DNA from: Cladobotryum mycophilum
Lineage: Eukaryota; Ascomycota; Sordariomycetes; Hypocreales; Hypocreaceae
DNA: 64,000 nucleotides
Assembly (NCBI GenBank): GCA_036429605.1
Contig: JAVFKD010000002.1
Location: 2,480,001 to 2,544,000, forward strand
Reading direction: 5' to 3'
Positions 1 to 11,857 of the stretch are shown one piece after another. The notes under the pieces are model-generated. The model saw only the letters and a program-made list of their open reading frames with translations, made no database searches and was not told the origin of the DNA. The translations under genes were made by a program, and so were the position numbers. Positions within the stretch are counted from its first letter, which is position 1. Each line of letters begins with the position of its first letter.

Positions 1-181
1 TCGTAGCCAAAGCAGCAGCAGCAGCCTTCCGACTCTTCTTGAGGGTCTCGTTAGAGGTTTCGAAGGTCACATCTAGGACTATGTCGCCCTTCTCGGCCAC
101 TTGGATAATGTCGGGGCCAGCTATCTTGGCACACGCGGGCGCATCTCCATCTGCGGATGTGGGTGCCGCAGACTCGCCCAT
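1..181 (-). CDS. Partial N-terminus of a probable BTB/POZ-domain protein
   Basis: The first 60 codons of a minus-strand gene are visible, starting at the ATG whose complement lies at 179-181 and running off the left edge. The peptide starts MGESAAPTSADGDAP and contains VLDVTFETSNETLKKSRKAA followed by an alanine-rich stretch. From memory, fungal BTB/POZ proteins carry a phrase of this kind just ahead of the domain that binds partner proteins or cullin-3 ligases. The BTB domain itself would lie outside the window, so the family call is an inference. The + strand reading frame over the same bases is a shadow: it lacks low-complexity or domain signals of its own. Confidence 0.5.
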   Translation of the reverse strand, partial: MGESAAPTSADGDAPACAKIAGPDIIQVAEKGDIVLDVTFETSNETLKKSRKAAAAALAT

Positions 182-1785
182 CCTTCACGGAGTGGTGATG
201 CTTTCGACATGGAAGGGCTAGAGGTGGTTCGGGTTCTCAAGTCGGACCCATGGACCAATAAATGATCTTTTCCCCTCTTCGATTTTTGGACGTCAGGGTT
301 TGTGCATGAAGCGATGCGTCGACCTGCGTGAGGCGTACGACGTTGAGGTTGAAGGTTGCAACATGGGAATTTTGTCTTTGGCAGGTTTGATGAGGTCAGC
401 AAAGGCGATTTGGTTGTCGGTCTGGTTTTTGCATGTACATGTATATGTACGGAGTACGGAGTACAGCCACAGATGATGGGCCCGCAGAGCAGAGCAGAGC
501 AGTACTAAGGTCGGCAACTATTGTTGATGTTTTCTTTTTCTTTTTCTTAGGATAATACTTGTAGGAGACGACTTGACTCTCTTGAGACAATCCCTGATTA
601 GCATTACCTAAAATATCATCCTCAACATCCCTGGAAATGATTCTCCGAGTCTCATCATAATTCCCTGAATAGCCTTGACATGAACCTATGATTCAACCTG
701 GCTGCTGTTGCTGCTGCTGCACTGCACTACACTGCATCCATCCATCCATCAAGTACCCCTGCGTGACGCATTGTTGGGATCCTGCAGGGGATCCTAGCAA
801 ATCGGAAGAAGCCTACTGCGTACTTATAGTACTTGTATGTCATAGTAGATGACGATTTAGTAATTACTGGGTTGCCAATGCTGTGGTCATACAGATAATT
901 ACCTACTAATAACCTACCTACGGATGATGAAACTCCTATACTATGCCTTGTTTAGTTTGCCAGCCCGACAACAACGACAACAATCAATGCACCTCAATTC
1001 CAACTAATAGATCACGGGTCACTGCAGTGCATCGTGTTACTTGTTACTTACCTACTACCCAACTGCCTGGCTACCGTATGCAATGCGGGCGCCTCGCCGC
1101 CATTCTCCAGCGGTCACCCATCTGGCGGAGAGAGAGAGGGAGGCAGCACGCACAAGCACACGCACGCCTAAAGATAGAATATGGATGACCACAGGTGGCG
1201 GCTGGTTATCATTATCGTCCACTCCCGCCTTCTCTCCTCCACTGTTTCTGTCTCGGTTCAACTGTCTCTGTTCAACTGTCTCTGGCGCCTTATCTAGCGC
1301 TCTGCTAAACCCCCTGAGGCTTAGGAGTCGGTTGCCGTTGACAGGCAAGTCCGTCGTCCCTGTGGCTTGACTTTGGACAGTGGAAAATCTGCACTTTTTG
1401 TTGGTTATTAGGATTGCATTCCCATTTTTGAGGGCATTTTCTACAAGCTGCATATTTCTTTGTCTTCACCATTTACCAGGCATCTTTCAGCTCTTCTTCA
1501 TATACTCTCTCCCCTCCTTTCGTCGAGTGCGCTGTTGGTCGTCGCTATCGTCGCGAACCCGCCCCCCCCCCCCTCCCCTCCCTCTCTCCTCACCAACTTC
1601 TTCACAGTACAGAGTCGCTACTCTCAACGTTTTATCGGCGGTTCGACGGCGCCGAGACATTATCCTCCCCCAACGGCAAGCTCATGGCCACGAGGTACAG
1701 CAAGCCACCAACGAATCGATTTCGAAAACGATCCCCAAGCTTAAGCTCACACATCTTGAGCTTTGGGTAGCAGACTGCAACGCCA
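182..1785. other. Divergent intergenic region and CT-rich leader of the PP2C gene
   Basis: No gene is supported here. It separates the divergent BTB-like and PP2C genes. It holds a double TACGGAGTA motif at about 448-464, short CATC repeats near 738-750, and a pyrimidine-rich stretch from about 1400 to 1620 that includes a 12-base C run at 1562-1573. CT-rich tracts of this kind are common just upstream of transcription starts in filamentous fungi. Short reading frames across it have no recognisable protein character. Confidence 0.6.
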
Positions 1786-3747
1786 ATGGCATCATCATTC
1801 GCAAACAGGGCGCTTTGTTCAGCGTCGAGAGCCGCTGTCCATTGCTCGGCCGGCTCCGGCGCCATCACAACAACAGCCTCGGCTTCGTTGCTGGCAGCTT
1901 GCGCATGCACTCGAATTGCTTCACGACAAGATACGGCTCTACCGCTGAGAAAATCAACCGTCGCTAGTCGACATCGTTACTCAACTTCGATAAAACACAC
2001 AAGGTCGCATTCGGCAACGTCTTGGCGATGCGGACCCCGCGGGGCACCTTGCGGCTCTGCAGCATCCTCCCAGTCTAGACATATTCAGCCCTCGACGCGA
2101 CGAGACTTTCATACATATTTCGTTACCCACCTCCCATCCTCCTCCCTTCACCCAGACTCCAGTCGTCCAGGGCCCAGCCATAAACTACCGCGCGATGCCT
2201 CGACACCCCATACTCCAAGCCCTGGGTCCGCCCCGGCCGTTTCACTTCCAAACATGCCAGTCCGTGACCTGACGGTTGTGCGAATACCTCTACGACGTGC
2301 CAAACATCATTTTGGTTCCTTTAGCGCCAGAGGCAGCCGGCCGTACAACGAAGATGCAGACCAGGCGGGCATAATTGATGTGCCCGCATTTGCTAAGAGG
2401 GCGCCAATGAGTGTCAGACAAAAGCCTGGAGAACCAACAGCAGCGGATAGTGCTCTTGGCGATCCCCAGATATTCTACTTTGCCGTCTTTGATGGGCACG
2501 GAGGGAACCAGTGCTCTCAATTCCTGCGGGACGAGTTGCACGGCTACATCGAGGAGGCGGCGACCGAGTTCGGCCTGCAAAGTAGTTTACGGAAGAAGAA
2601 GCCCGGGAGAGATGGCCCCGAAAAGCTAATAATAACAAAGAAGCAAGCTCTAGAACAAGTAGATTTAAAGAGCCCAAAGGAGGTGAAGAAGGATGTCAAG
2701 ATTCCCACCCAGGATGACACAGGGTCTGTTCGTACCCCTCGCCACGGGAGCCCTCTTCCCAGTGCAGAATCGGTTCCCGCCGAGGTCAAGGACTGCGTCA
2801 AGACTATTAGGTTGGAACATAACCTGGTGCAAGAGTATAAAGACACGATTGGCGGTTACTTTCGCCGATTCAACCCAGAGCACTTTGACATGGCAAACGA
2901 ATCGGTGGAGAAGTGCGTCATCTCTGTGGAGTCGGCGTTGACATATAGCTTTCTGCGGGCTGACCTCGATTTTGTCTCCGCGCAAGCTCGAAAAGTAGAC
3001 CCTGACGATGCACGGCTCAGTGATTCTCCACTTAACAGCGATGAGATCCTGGGTGTGCCGCATGCTACGCCGTCGGGCCATGATATCGGAGGCACGACTC
3101 GGTTTAAGGGAGGTTCAACAGCCTCGATAGCTCTCATCTCAACGCCCACACCGGTACCGTTCTGGCATCCTGGTGCGCAATCAACGCTCATCATTGCGCA
3201 TGTTGGCGACACTCGCGTGTTACTCTGCGACACGGCGACGGGGCTGGCGATGCCGCTAACGTCCGACCATCACCCCGGTACACCGTCAGAGAGCAGGCGG
3301 CTGCGCCGTTATGCGCCAGCCGGGTCCATGGTATCAGGCGACAGCTTCGGCGAGGAGCGCATCGCCGGGCTTGCCAACAGCCGCGCATTTGGCGATATCA
3401 AGAGTAAGCGCATCGGCGTCTCGGCAGAGCCAGAAATCACCCGCGTAGAGCTCGGCCCCGCCCAGTACTCTTTCCTAGTCCTCATGAGCGACGGCGTCTC
3501 GGGCACGCTCAGCGACCAAGAGATCGTGGACGTCGTCAAGGAAGCCAAAACACCGGAAGAGGGCGCCCGCCGCGTCGTAGAGTACGCCACTGAAGTTTCC
3601 GACGATGGAGACAATGCAACCTGTCAGGTCATCCGGCTCGGGGGCTGGGAGCGTCGGTCCGAGGGTGGTTTAGGTAGTCTTGGCACAAAGGAGATTCGTG
3701 ATATCAGAAGGGCTGAAGCTCTGAACCCTCGCCGGGCTCAAAGGTAA
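1786..3747 (+). CDS. ptc6: Mitochondrial PP2C-type Ser/Thr protein phosphatase (PTC6-like)
   Basis: A single uninterrupted 653-codon frame encodes a metal-dependent PP2C phosphatase, which removes phosphate from Ser/Thr of target proteins. Residues 1 to about 150 are rich in Arg/Ser/Ala with few acidic residues, as in a mitochondrial presequence, which fits yeast Ptc6 (a mitochondrial PP2C linked to pyruvate dehydrogenase and mitophagy). Core motifs are present in order: NED at 188-190, the metal-binding DGHGG at 236-240, VGDTR with D475, SDG with D569, and GDN with D609-N610. The gap between DGHGG and VGD is about 235 residues, longer than in compact PP2Cs, and holds a charged, Ser/Pro-rich insert. 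I chose the first Met because the presequence-like composition begins there; MPVRDLTV at about residue 156 is a less likely start. Confidence 0.87.
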   Translation: MASSFANRALCSASRAAVHCSAGSGAITTTASASLLAACACTRIASRQDTALPLRKSTVASRHRYSTSIKHTRSHSATSWRCGPRGAPCGSAASSQSRHIQPSTRRDFHTYFVTHLPSSSLHPDSSRPGPSHKLPRDASTPHTPSPGSAPAVSLPNMPVRDLTVVRIPLRRAKHHFGSFSARGSRPYNEDADQAGIIDVPAFAKRAPMSVRQKPGEPTAADSALGDPQIFYFAVFDGHGGNQCSQFLRDELHGYIEEAATEFGLQSSLRKKKPGRDGPEKLIITKKQALEQVDLKSPKEVKKDVKIPTQDDTGSVRTPRHGSPLPSAESVPAEVKDCVKTIRLEHNLVQEYKDTIGGYFRRFNPEHFDMANESVEKCVISVESALTYSFLRADLDFVSAQARKVDPDDARLSDSPLNSDEILGVPHATPSGHDIGGTTRFKGGSTASIALISTPTPVPFWHPGAQSTLIIAHVGDTRVLLCDTATGLAMPLTSDHHPGTPSESRRLRRYAPAGSMVSGDSFGEERIAGLANSRAFGDIKSKRIGVSAEPEITRVELGPAQYSFLVLMSDGVSGTLSDQEIVDVVKEAKTPEEGARRVVEYATEVSDDGDNATCQVIRLGGWERRSEGGLGSLGTKEIRDIRRAEALNPRRAQR

Positions 3748-4145
3748 AAATAAATAAAGAAAAGAAAAAGAAAAGGGGGAGGCGGAGGCGGCTTCAGGTT
3801 AGAAATGATTGGGGATATCCTATATAAAACGATTATAGACGCAACGTTCATGTACATGATTGCAGGTATATTCATAGCACAGCATGGGGTGGAGTTGACA
3901 GTGGAATGAGCGTCACTTTCGAGGCGTACGGGGATGGATCAGAGCATCTATACTATTGGGTCGATGGCTTTGATATTTATATCAAGTATATCTTTTTGCT
4001 AATATGTTATCTTAAATCTACTTACTTATTTACCTCTTTCCGCTTCCTTGCATCCCTAGAGTCCCTTTCCGAGCCCCTTTCTCAGTCCCCACCGAAACCC
4101 TCCCGTATAACTCAAATGGAAATCCTTAATCACCCAACATCCCGT
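3748..4145. other. Convergent 3' region between ptc6 and het-c
   Basis: This spacer lies between two genes that end toward each other. It is AT-rich just after the ptc6 stop, with AATAAA-like sequence at about 3748-3760. No gene is seen. Confidence 0.6.
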
Positions 4146-6632
4146 TTAATAGCGACGTTGGCCTGGGTACGAGTCCCAGGATGATTGCTGGTGATGCGAG
4201 GAGTGGTGCGAAGAATCACCATACCCAGAGCCACCATGTCCAGATCCTCCATGCCCGGAATGGTGTCCTCCACTGTAGTGCGGCTGTTGAGGCGCCTCGT
4301 ATCCCTGGTAATGGGATGGGGGCGGCTGGCTATAACCTGAAGGGTATTGCGACGACTGAGACGAGTAACCAGAGTGTCCTCCATACTCCGGCTGAGATTG
4401 CTGTAGGTATGAGGCACTTTCTCCGTATCCATAGCCGCCTTGCGCAGGAGGTGAGTAACGAGTAGGGGGGCAGGGGATTTAGACATGTAGTTTGAAGAAG
4501 GATCACCGTCACGGCCTGCCATGGAATTGAGATCTCGGGTTTTAACCTGAGACCAGAGAGATCCAGCAACCTTTCCATGGCCTAGTTCAGTCAGGGTATC
4601 CCATGCACCGTGAGAGTGCCCACCGCCACCACCATGTCCCTTATCCTCATCCTTGAGGATGTGGTTTCTGCCCTTCCTAACAGACTCGGAAGAAAGCAGC
4701 TCATCGATCTGGTGACGGCGTGGATTTTCATTTGCCCACTTCTGAACAGTCTGGAACATGTCCTTGTGAATCTGAATATGCTCATCGCGGAGAGAAGGGT
4801 GGTGGAAGGCACGCAAAACATCATTGACTACTTCGTCAACAGGAACCTGAGGGTTCTCCCAAGCATACAAAATACGACTTTAGGGAAGTTAGAGATATTT
4901 CATTCCATGTTAAGGGGTGACAAAAGACTGGGGATACTCACGGAACTGTGTACTGAAGAATGGTGGCTGCGACACGTCCAGCACATGAGTTCAGAATGTT
5001 GGTGAAATGGTCCTTGGACAGCATCGAGTGTGTCGGGTCAGAGGATCTAGGGTTGTCCCAAGGCTCAAATTGGGAATTCGCACTGGCGCTGATGACACCA
5101 GAAGAACCATCCTTCAAGACCTTGGAAACTTGCTTGATGATGGGTCTAACGAAAGGGGCAAGGAGGCCCAAAATGAAGGCTGTCAACGTCTCACTGATAT
5201 GTTCAAGCAGCTTCTCAAGGCCAGGAACTTTTTCAATTCCTCGGCTGATTGCCTTGACAATCCTGTCGCGAAACTGAAGGATTGGATAAATCTGACGGGC
5301 TGTCTTGACCGGATCAAAGCTCGCGCTCATGCCTGGGACCTGGTTAGGGTTCTCTCCGGCTCGAGACCGAGTCTGATTCTCATACTCCTGGGCTTCAGAT
5401 GCCGCCTTCAGATCCCTTGCCTGAGCAGCGAATCCACTACCATCTCCAGGTAGTTTGCCAATTAGGGAAATGAAGTCTTGTGGCATGCCAATGTCCAAGA
5501 ATCCTCGGTCAGTGGAATGTCCAGCACTCCTAGCTCCCTCTGCATTCTTCAAGGCGACGTCAACCTCATCGACCTCGGATTGGGTGAAATGATCATTTGC
5601 CTCTCCGATGACAGAGTGCAAGAAATCAACGCCACCAAATGTGCCCGTGACTAGGGGGTATATAGATTTACCACGGACTCTGACTTCGGACTGGGATCCA
5701 CAGTGAGTAAACACATTTCGATATCCCAGTTCGCGAAGAGCCAGCTCGCAGTAATTGCTGTGGGCGCTAAAGTCCTCCATACAATGCAGAGCTTGGCCAA
5801 GACATCTAAGTGCTTCACAGAGGTCTTTTTCGTTACCCTTACCCTGAGATCCGTGAGTGTACAGGCGGCCGAAGTGAATGCTACGAGCGAAACTGTATCT
5901 GAGGTAGCCAGCACTTGTTGCCCAGCTTCCTTTTTCGTTGGCGATGTAATTCTTCATGCCGGTATTCATATCGATTTCCGTCTCAATGGGTTGGACTGGA
6001 CCACGCAGCCGCGGATCCAATGTGCGGGCGTCTATGCCCTCCGCATAGCCACGGGGGTTGTCAATGTGTTCCTCGGGGCGGTAGCAGCCCAGACGTTCTT
6101 CAGTCACCTCGAATTCATCTGTAGCATATCCAAAGGCCATAAAAGAAAGAACCCATATCTAGGATACTGTTAGTGAAGGCCGAAGCGTGCGATTTAAGTT
6201 GCCTTACCAGAACTCGGATTGTGGCAGCATTGACTCCCTTTAGAGTACCAACATCAACAGCTTGAGAATAATCTCGAAGCCAATTTCCGAAATAGGTTCT
6301 CTTGATGAGCATGGAAGACCATTTCTTGCCACCAAGAAAGGCAAGGCTTTCTAACATATCCTCAATATCTAGAGTGGCTCATCAGTAAGACTGCCCCTCA
6401 TTGGTGATACCCTAGCATTACCCACCTCCATGACGCCAGTTGTGACCCTCAACCTGCGAGTACAAAATCGTTAAAAAGGCTCGTGCAACGATTAGAGTCC
6501 CAGAGTACAAACCTGTGCTATCGAGGGAATGTTTCCAGCACCAAAGGCGGCAGCTTTGCCTGGCAGCAAAACAAGACATATGCCGAGCACCAATAACCAC
6601 CAGGTGCCCCGCGACAGGGAAAATGACGACAT
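4146..6632 (-). CDS. het-c: HET-C family heterokaryon incompatibility protein, with a one-base frame break near the 3' end
   Basis: I assign five exons: 6513-6632, 6426-6453, 6208-6368, 4942-6158 and 4146-4877. All junctions are GT-AG and give an unbroken peptide into the last exon. The N-terminus is a clear signal peptide (MSSFSLSRG, then a hydrophobic run to about residue 30). It is followed by GNWLRDYSQAVD, EEHIDNPRGYAEG and HCMEDFSAHSNYCELALRELG, hallmark phrases of the HET-C domain. The C-terminal tail is rich in Gly, Tyr, His, Ser and Gln and ends SSWDSYPGQRRY. In Neurospora, HET-C alleles control vegetative incompatibility through a complex at the plasma membrane. The tail is one base out of frame with the rest: the switch falls at a six-G run (4465-4470), and one added base gives 752 residues. 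A cryptic 68-nt intron is the alternative. The uncorrected frame would end at 4130 with an unrelated sequence. Confidence 0.88.
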
Positions 6633-8013
6633 GGTGCAGCAAGCCCTATGGCGGGGTGTGAAATGCGCAGTTTCAGGCAAATTGGAGAAGTTTTGGATAG
6701 ACGGCCAGAGATCCGTCGAATGTGGTTGGTTATGTAGATTTGGGCACTTGGTAGTGAATGCGACAAATCGTTGCGGCCTCCCGTTTTCGATCTGATGTCA
6801 ACAGCAAGTGTGCGATGCGGCTGATGAACTTGTGACGATCAAAGACAGCGCCTCCCCACCATCGTAAGTGAGTAGAGTAGTCTACCTCCTAGCCACGATC
6901 TGATTATGTGGCTCAGCTCAGCCACAGTTGATCTCCAAGCTATCATCATCTCATAGGGCTGGCATGTGATTGTTTAGAAAATATGAATTGCAAAAGGGAT
7001 GAGCGTATAAAGGCCATGCCAGAGGTAGCTAAGCGTCTTGTTCTGTAAAAAGAATATTCTCTCACCATGAGAATCTTTGATGCATGTCAATCGACAGTCA
7101 CTTTTACTATTGTCATTTGCAAATTGAAATCAATTGTCAAGAGTACACATGGTCTTCTTACTTGGCCTTTGCCTCTTTCTTTCTTAGGCCCGTCGTGTAA
7201 CCTGATTCACGATAGCCTATCCGTGAAACTACCCGTCACAGAACCAATCGTAAGAAAAGATGCATTTGTAAGACAGTGCTGTTATGAAAATGATTCATTT
7301 CGGGATAAAAAGCAAGCTTAATGCACACAAGATCCATGGTAACCCCTTTTCTTGGTGGATTGTTTGTCAAGCATGGAGTTCATAGGCTATCCATAGGTAC
7401 CTACTCCGTACCTTCCTCTGGACTGCTATAGGCTGCTAACAACCAAAAACTTGCGGTAAAGAAACAGGTACCCATATAGAGCCCGAAGTGCTGGAATGAC
7501 ACTGAGTAAGCGGGCATTTTAGTGGTCTGACCAGTGGCCTGCTCTCACTAAAACTGAGGAGAGAGTAGCGCCACCGCTAATACCCGGCTTCCAGAGTCCT
7601 CCAGGTTCCCCTCTGGAGACGGGATGGTTCGTCTTTTCAGGGGATCCTCATTAAAAAAAATTAAGCTGCAGCCGCGTTGATAACCCACCAGCCAGCAGCC
7701 CAGTCAGGCTTCTCGGACTCCTGAAGCAGCCCGCCCCTCTCCCCCGTTTGCAACCATTCATCTTTTCACCTCTACCTCTCATAAACCTCGCACTTTGCAC
7801 ATTGCACTATTAATACTTCTCTTTTCCTTTGGACTTTTCATTGGTGCTCTTGTGTTTGTGGCTACCCCGTTTCCCTTCGCACAACCTTCGAGCTCCTCAC
7901 CGGCGGATGCGCCGGCTCCTTCTCTTGCGATAATCCCCTTTCTCAAGCACCTGGTCACTACGACCATCGATAGTTGAATCTCCCAATTCTCCGCTTCTTG
8001 AACGACAAACACG
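6633..8013. other. Divergent promoter region between het-c and the fatty-acid hydroxylase
   Basis: No gene is supported. The right part (about 7700-8010) is CT-rich and reads as the 5' leader of the hydroxylase. A TACTCCGTA motif lies at about 7403-7411. Short open frames here have no domain signal. Confidence 0.55.
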
Positions 8014-9181
8014 ATGCCGTCTCGAACTCTTCCAACCTTTACTCGCGCCGAAGTCGAGGCGCACAACTCGTCATCCTCGTGCTACGTCACTATTGGAACA
8101 AAAGTCTACGATGTCACCGATTTCGTAGATGACCACCCCGGTGGTAGCGGCCTCATCGTCGACTATGCTGGCAAAGACATCGAAGATATCCTCAAAGACA
8201 GCGACTCCCATACCCATTCAGAGGCGGCTTACGAAATTCTTGACGAGTCTCTGGTCGGCTTTGTCATCAATGAAAAGACAGCTATCGCCAATGGAAAGCC
8301 CGCCAACGGATCGACCGACGAATCCAAGCTATTTGTCCACCCTCGAACTGGCATGTCGTCTGCGGAAGACCTCGAGAAGGAGACGGATTTCGACCAAGAT
8401 TACAAGAAGCACAAGTTTTTGGACTTGAACAAGCCTCTGTTTATGCAGATTTGGCGCGGCAACTTCACCAAGGAGTTCTATCTTGATCAGGTCCATCGCC
8501 CCCGCCATTACAAAGGAGGCGACTCTGCGCCTTTCTTTGGTAACTTCTTGGAACCTTTTACTAAGACGCCTTGGTGGGCGATCCCCACCATCTGGGGCCC
8601 TGTCACTGGATACTGTGCATATCTGGCATCTGAAGATTTGAGTCCCCTGGGTCTCGCGGGATTCTGGCTTTTTGGTTTATTCCTGTGGAGTTTGATTGAA
8701 TACGGGCTGCACCGATTCTTGTTCCACATTGACGGGTATGATTCACCACGCTATTATATTTAACATCTATATTTGCTAACAAATCTATAGAATTCTGCCG
8801 GATAATCGTTGGGGTCTCACAGCACACTTCATGCTCCACGGCGTCCATCACTACATTCCCATGGACAAGTACAGATTGGTCATGCCTCCGACTCTCTTCG
8901 TAGTGCTCTGCTATCCGTTCTGGCTTCTGGCTCATGTCCTGTTTCCACACTGGCACTCCGCTACGGCCGTTTTCAGTGGTGGCCTGTTTGGTTACATGTG
9001 CTACGACATGACCCACTACTTCCTTCACCACCAGAATCTCCCCTTGTGGTACAAGCAATTGAAGAAGTACCATCTTGAGCACCACTTCTTGGACTACGAG
9101 CTTGGCTTTGGCGTCACTAGCAAATTCTGGGACGTCGTTTTTGGTACAGACCTGAAGCCCAAGGTGGTCAAGTCCCAGTAA
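8014..9181 (+). CDS. scs7: Sphingolipid fatty-acid 2-hydroxylase (cytochrome b5 fusion, SCS7/FA2H family)
   Basis: Two exons, 8014-8735 and 8791-9181, are joined across a 55-nt intron with a textbook GTATGA start, TTGCTAAC branch and TAG end; they encode 370 residues. Residues 8-90 form a cytochrome b5 domain with the haem-binding HPGG at 41-44. The C-terminal half is membrane-embedded and carries the di-iron histidine clusters of the fatty-acid hydroxylase superfamily: HRFLFH, HGVHH, HYFLHH and HLEHH. The enzyme adds a 2-hydroxyl group to the very-long-chain fatty acid of ceramide in the ER, with electrons passed through its own b5 domain. Length matches yeast Scs7 (about 384). The gene is divergent from het-c. 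Confidence 0.95.
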
Positions 9182-9977
9182 ACTGGGGCAGACACATGGT
9201 TTTCCGTTACCTTTATTAACGGCTAGACCTACTTCTCGACGCTTCTTGACTATAGCTTTTTTTAATATGAACGCTGTGGCCAATGCTGCTGCATTTGGGG
9301 GAGGAAGGGGACATGATTCTTGGAAGAGAGCATGTCACGAGCAGACGCATTGACATAAATCACAGCAGAGCTTGAAGTCCTTGGGACTTGTGAGGCTCCT
9401 GTCTGACGCCGGTACGAATCACTAATACTAATTCCCATGAGCCATATCACGATGAGTTATGGTGACTCGATTCTTGAATGTACGAGTGTGTAATTAGCAA
9501 GCTTTATATTACCTATTAACTCAATGACAGAATCTCCGTTCAGATAATATGCAACTGATGTGAAGACGTGCGTTTGTTTCTAGAAGATGGTATAAACTAG
9601 ATGTGAAACATGTATTTCGTCGTAATTCCAAAGTGCATTCTATTCATTCATTCATTACCTAGTAGGTACTATAGTTTGGCTGTTGTCGCGTTTGATGAAC
9701 GCGGCGAGCGGGTCACGTGAATGGCCGCCCGGGGTTGCCGAATCAGAGATGCAAATGCAAGCCTCCGATCAGGGTAGAAACTTTGGGTCTAAACTCAGCA
9801 CTTCCGCCTTGTCACCAGCCCTACCGCAAACCTCAACCAGGCACCCAAAGTTGTTTGACCGCGTTCAAAGAAATACAAATAAAGGAACCTGAGAATCTTG
9901 TGTTGTTTCATTCTTCTCACCAGTAACGCATCCCAATCAAAGTCCCCTCGATATTGACTTGATCAGCACGGATAACC
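9182..9977. other. Intergenic region between scs7 and the splicing-factor gene
   Basis: It contains the 3' untranslated region of the hydroxylase and the promoter of the downstream gene. The only small sequence feature is a triplet of ATTC near 9641-9655. No gene is seen. Confidence 0.55.
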
Positions 9978-11857
9978 ATGTCTAACTTGGACGTTGAGGC
10001 ATTGCTTGACTCCACCTTCAAGAGCGAGCCTCAAAAAACCCTTCAAACTCAGATGACGATCGTTCTAAAGATGGCAAGTCAGATCGCCGAGACAAAGACA
10101 CAGACCGGGATCGTGGTGGACGGGATCGTGATAGAGACAGAGACCGTGACCGAGAGTATGACCGCCGCCGCCGAGATCGCCGAGACTACAGCCTCAATCG
10201 AAGCCGCAAGGGGACTCCCGATGTAGGCACTCCCCGCAGCGATGCTGGTAGCCATAAGAGTAGGCGGAGAAGCAGAAGCCGGGATGATGAGCGACGTCAC
10301 TCACGTCGTCATAGAGGAGATGGCGATTACTACCGTGGTGGGCGAGTCCGTTCTCGCTCTCGATCACGCTCGCCTCCCCGTCATTATCGCCCCCGTGATG
10401 ACCGAGATCGTAGGGACCGTCGAGACCGCTCTGACCGATATACTAATGACCATGGTCGTGGCCGGGATGATGATCGCCAGGACGCTAGAACCGAAGGCAA
10501 TGCCCCGCTCACTGAAGATGAACGAGACCGACGCACTGTTTTCGTGCAGCAACTTGCAGCTCGTCTGCGGACTCGTGAGCTGAAGGAGTTTTTGAAAAGG
10601 TGGGGCCAGTTAACGAGGCCCAGATTGTGAAAGATCGAATCAGCCAGAGATCCAAAGGGTAGGTTCGATTCAAACACCGTCTTTGACGTGCATCGCTTAC
10701 ATGAAGATAGTGTCGGCTATGTTGAATTTAAAAACGAAGATTCCGTCACACAAGCTCTGCAGCTTACTGGACAGAAGCTCCTAGGTATTCCTGTTATTGT
10801 TCAGCTTACAGAGGCCGAGAAGAATCGACAAGCCCGCAATCCAGAGTCGTCGGGTGCGCATCCCAACTCCATACCATTCCATCGATTATACGTGGGCAAC
10901 ATTCACTTCAACGTTACGGAGCAAGATCTTCAGGCGGTTTTCGAGCCATTTGGCGAACTCGAGTTTGTTCAGCTCCAAAAGGATGAGAATGGCCGTAGCC
11001 GTGGCTATGGCTTTGTTCAGTAGGCTCTACCTTCGTTCCTCTCCTCGAATCACGCTAACCGTACGGTGACAGATTCCGCGACGCTGGCCAGGCTCGTGAG
11101 GCTCTGGAGAAGATGAATGGCTTCGATCTAGCCGGACGTCCTATCCGTGTTGGCCTCGGAAATGATAAGTTCACCCCTGAGAGCACTGCCAACTTACTGC
11201 AGAAGTTTTCGGGTAACGGCCCAAGCTTCCAGGGCTCGGCATTTTCGGGGGCTGGCGGCCGTGGCCCACAATCGTCTACGTTTGATCGAGCTGGAGGACG
11301 AGACAGTGAGAAGACTGGTGGCGCCAGTGCCTTGGACGATACAGATGTCGCCGGCGTTAACTTTAACAACTACAGTCGAGATGCATTGATGAGAAAACTT
11401 GCCAGGACTGACGAGCCTCCGACCAATGGCGCTGAGGAACGCCAACAAATTCTCAAGCCCAAGACCGAAACCAAACCTTTACCCGTCAATGTCAACATGG
11501 CCAGCCGCTGTGTTGTGTTGCACAACATGTTTGACGCGGAAGAGTGAGTACAAGGCTTCCAGCCGGTGAATATGTCAAAGACTAACACGTGGCTCCAGGG
11601 AAGAAGGTGATGAGTGGATCAAAGAACTCGAAGAAGATGTGCGACAAGAAGCCGAGAAACGATATGGTCATGTGGTCCACATTGCCGTCGATCAAAACTC
11701 AAAGGGTGATATTTACCTGAAATTCGACAAAGTGCAAGGTGGTGAAAATGCCATCAAGGGTCTTAACGGCAGATATTTTGGCGGACGAATGATCGACGCG
11801 TCGCCTGTTGTAGACGCAGTCTACAGCAGTTTGTTCTCTCGCACTCGGGCAATTTGA
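9978..11857 (+). CDS. RBM39/CAPER-like RNA splicing factor (S. pombe Rsd1 type), two homopolymer frame breaks
   Basis: Four exons: 9978-10658, 10711-11019, 11073-11543 and 11599-11857, all GT-AG. The N-terminus MSNLDVEALLDSTFKSEPQK leads into a long Arg/Asp/Ser-rich (RS-like) region, then three RNA-binding modules. RRM1 has TVFVQQL and GVGYVEF, RRM2 has LYVGNI and RGYGFVQF, and the C-terminal RRM resembles a U2AF-homology motif with its RYF signature. Family members bridge splice-site recognition factors in the nucleus. Two frame changes break the conceptual protein, at a six-A run (10033-10038) and a five-T run (10589-10593). Adding one base to each gives 573 residues with the RS region and RRM1 intact. 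Because the corrected frame shows conserved motifs throughout, I read the breaks as sequence errors rather than gene loss. Confidence 0.87.

Noticed and set aside
8603..9283. 226-codon minus open frame over the hydroxylase
   Set aside because: Shadow of the histidine-motif exons of scs7 and spans its intron without regard to splice sites.
10665..10680. GGTTCGATTC resembling a tRNA B box
   Set aside because: Lies inside a well-supported intron of the splicing-factor gene, with no A box or cloverleaf around it.
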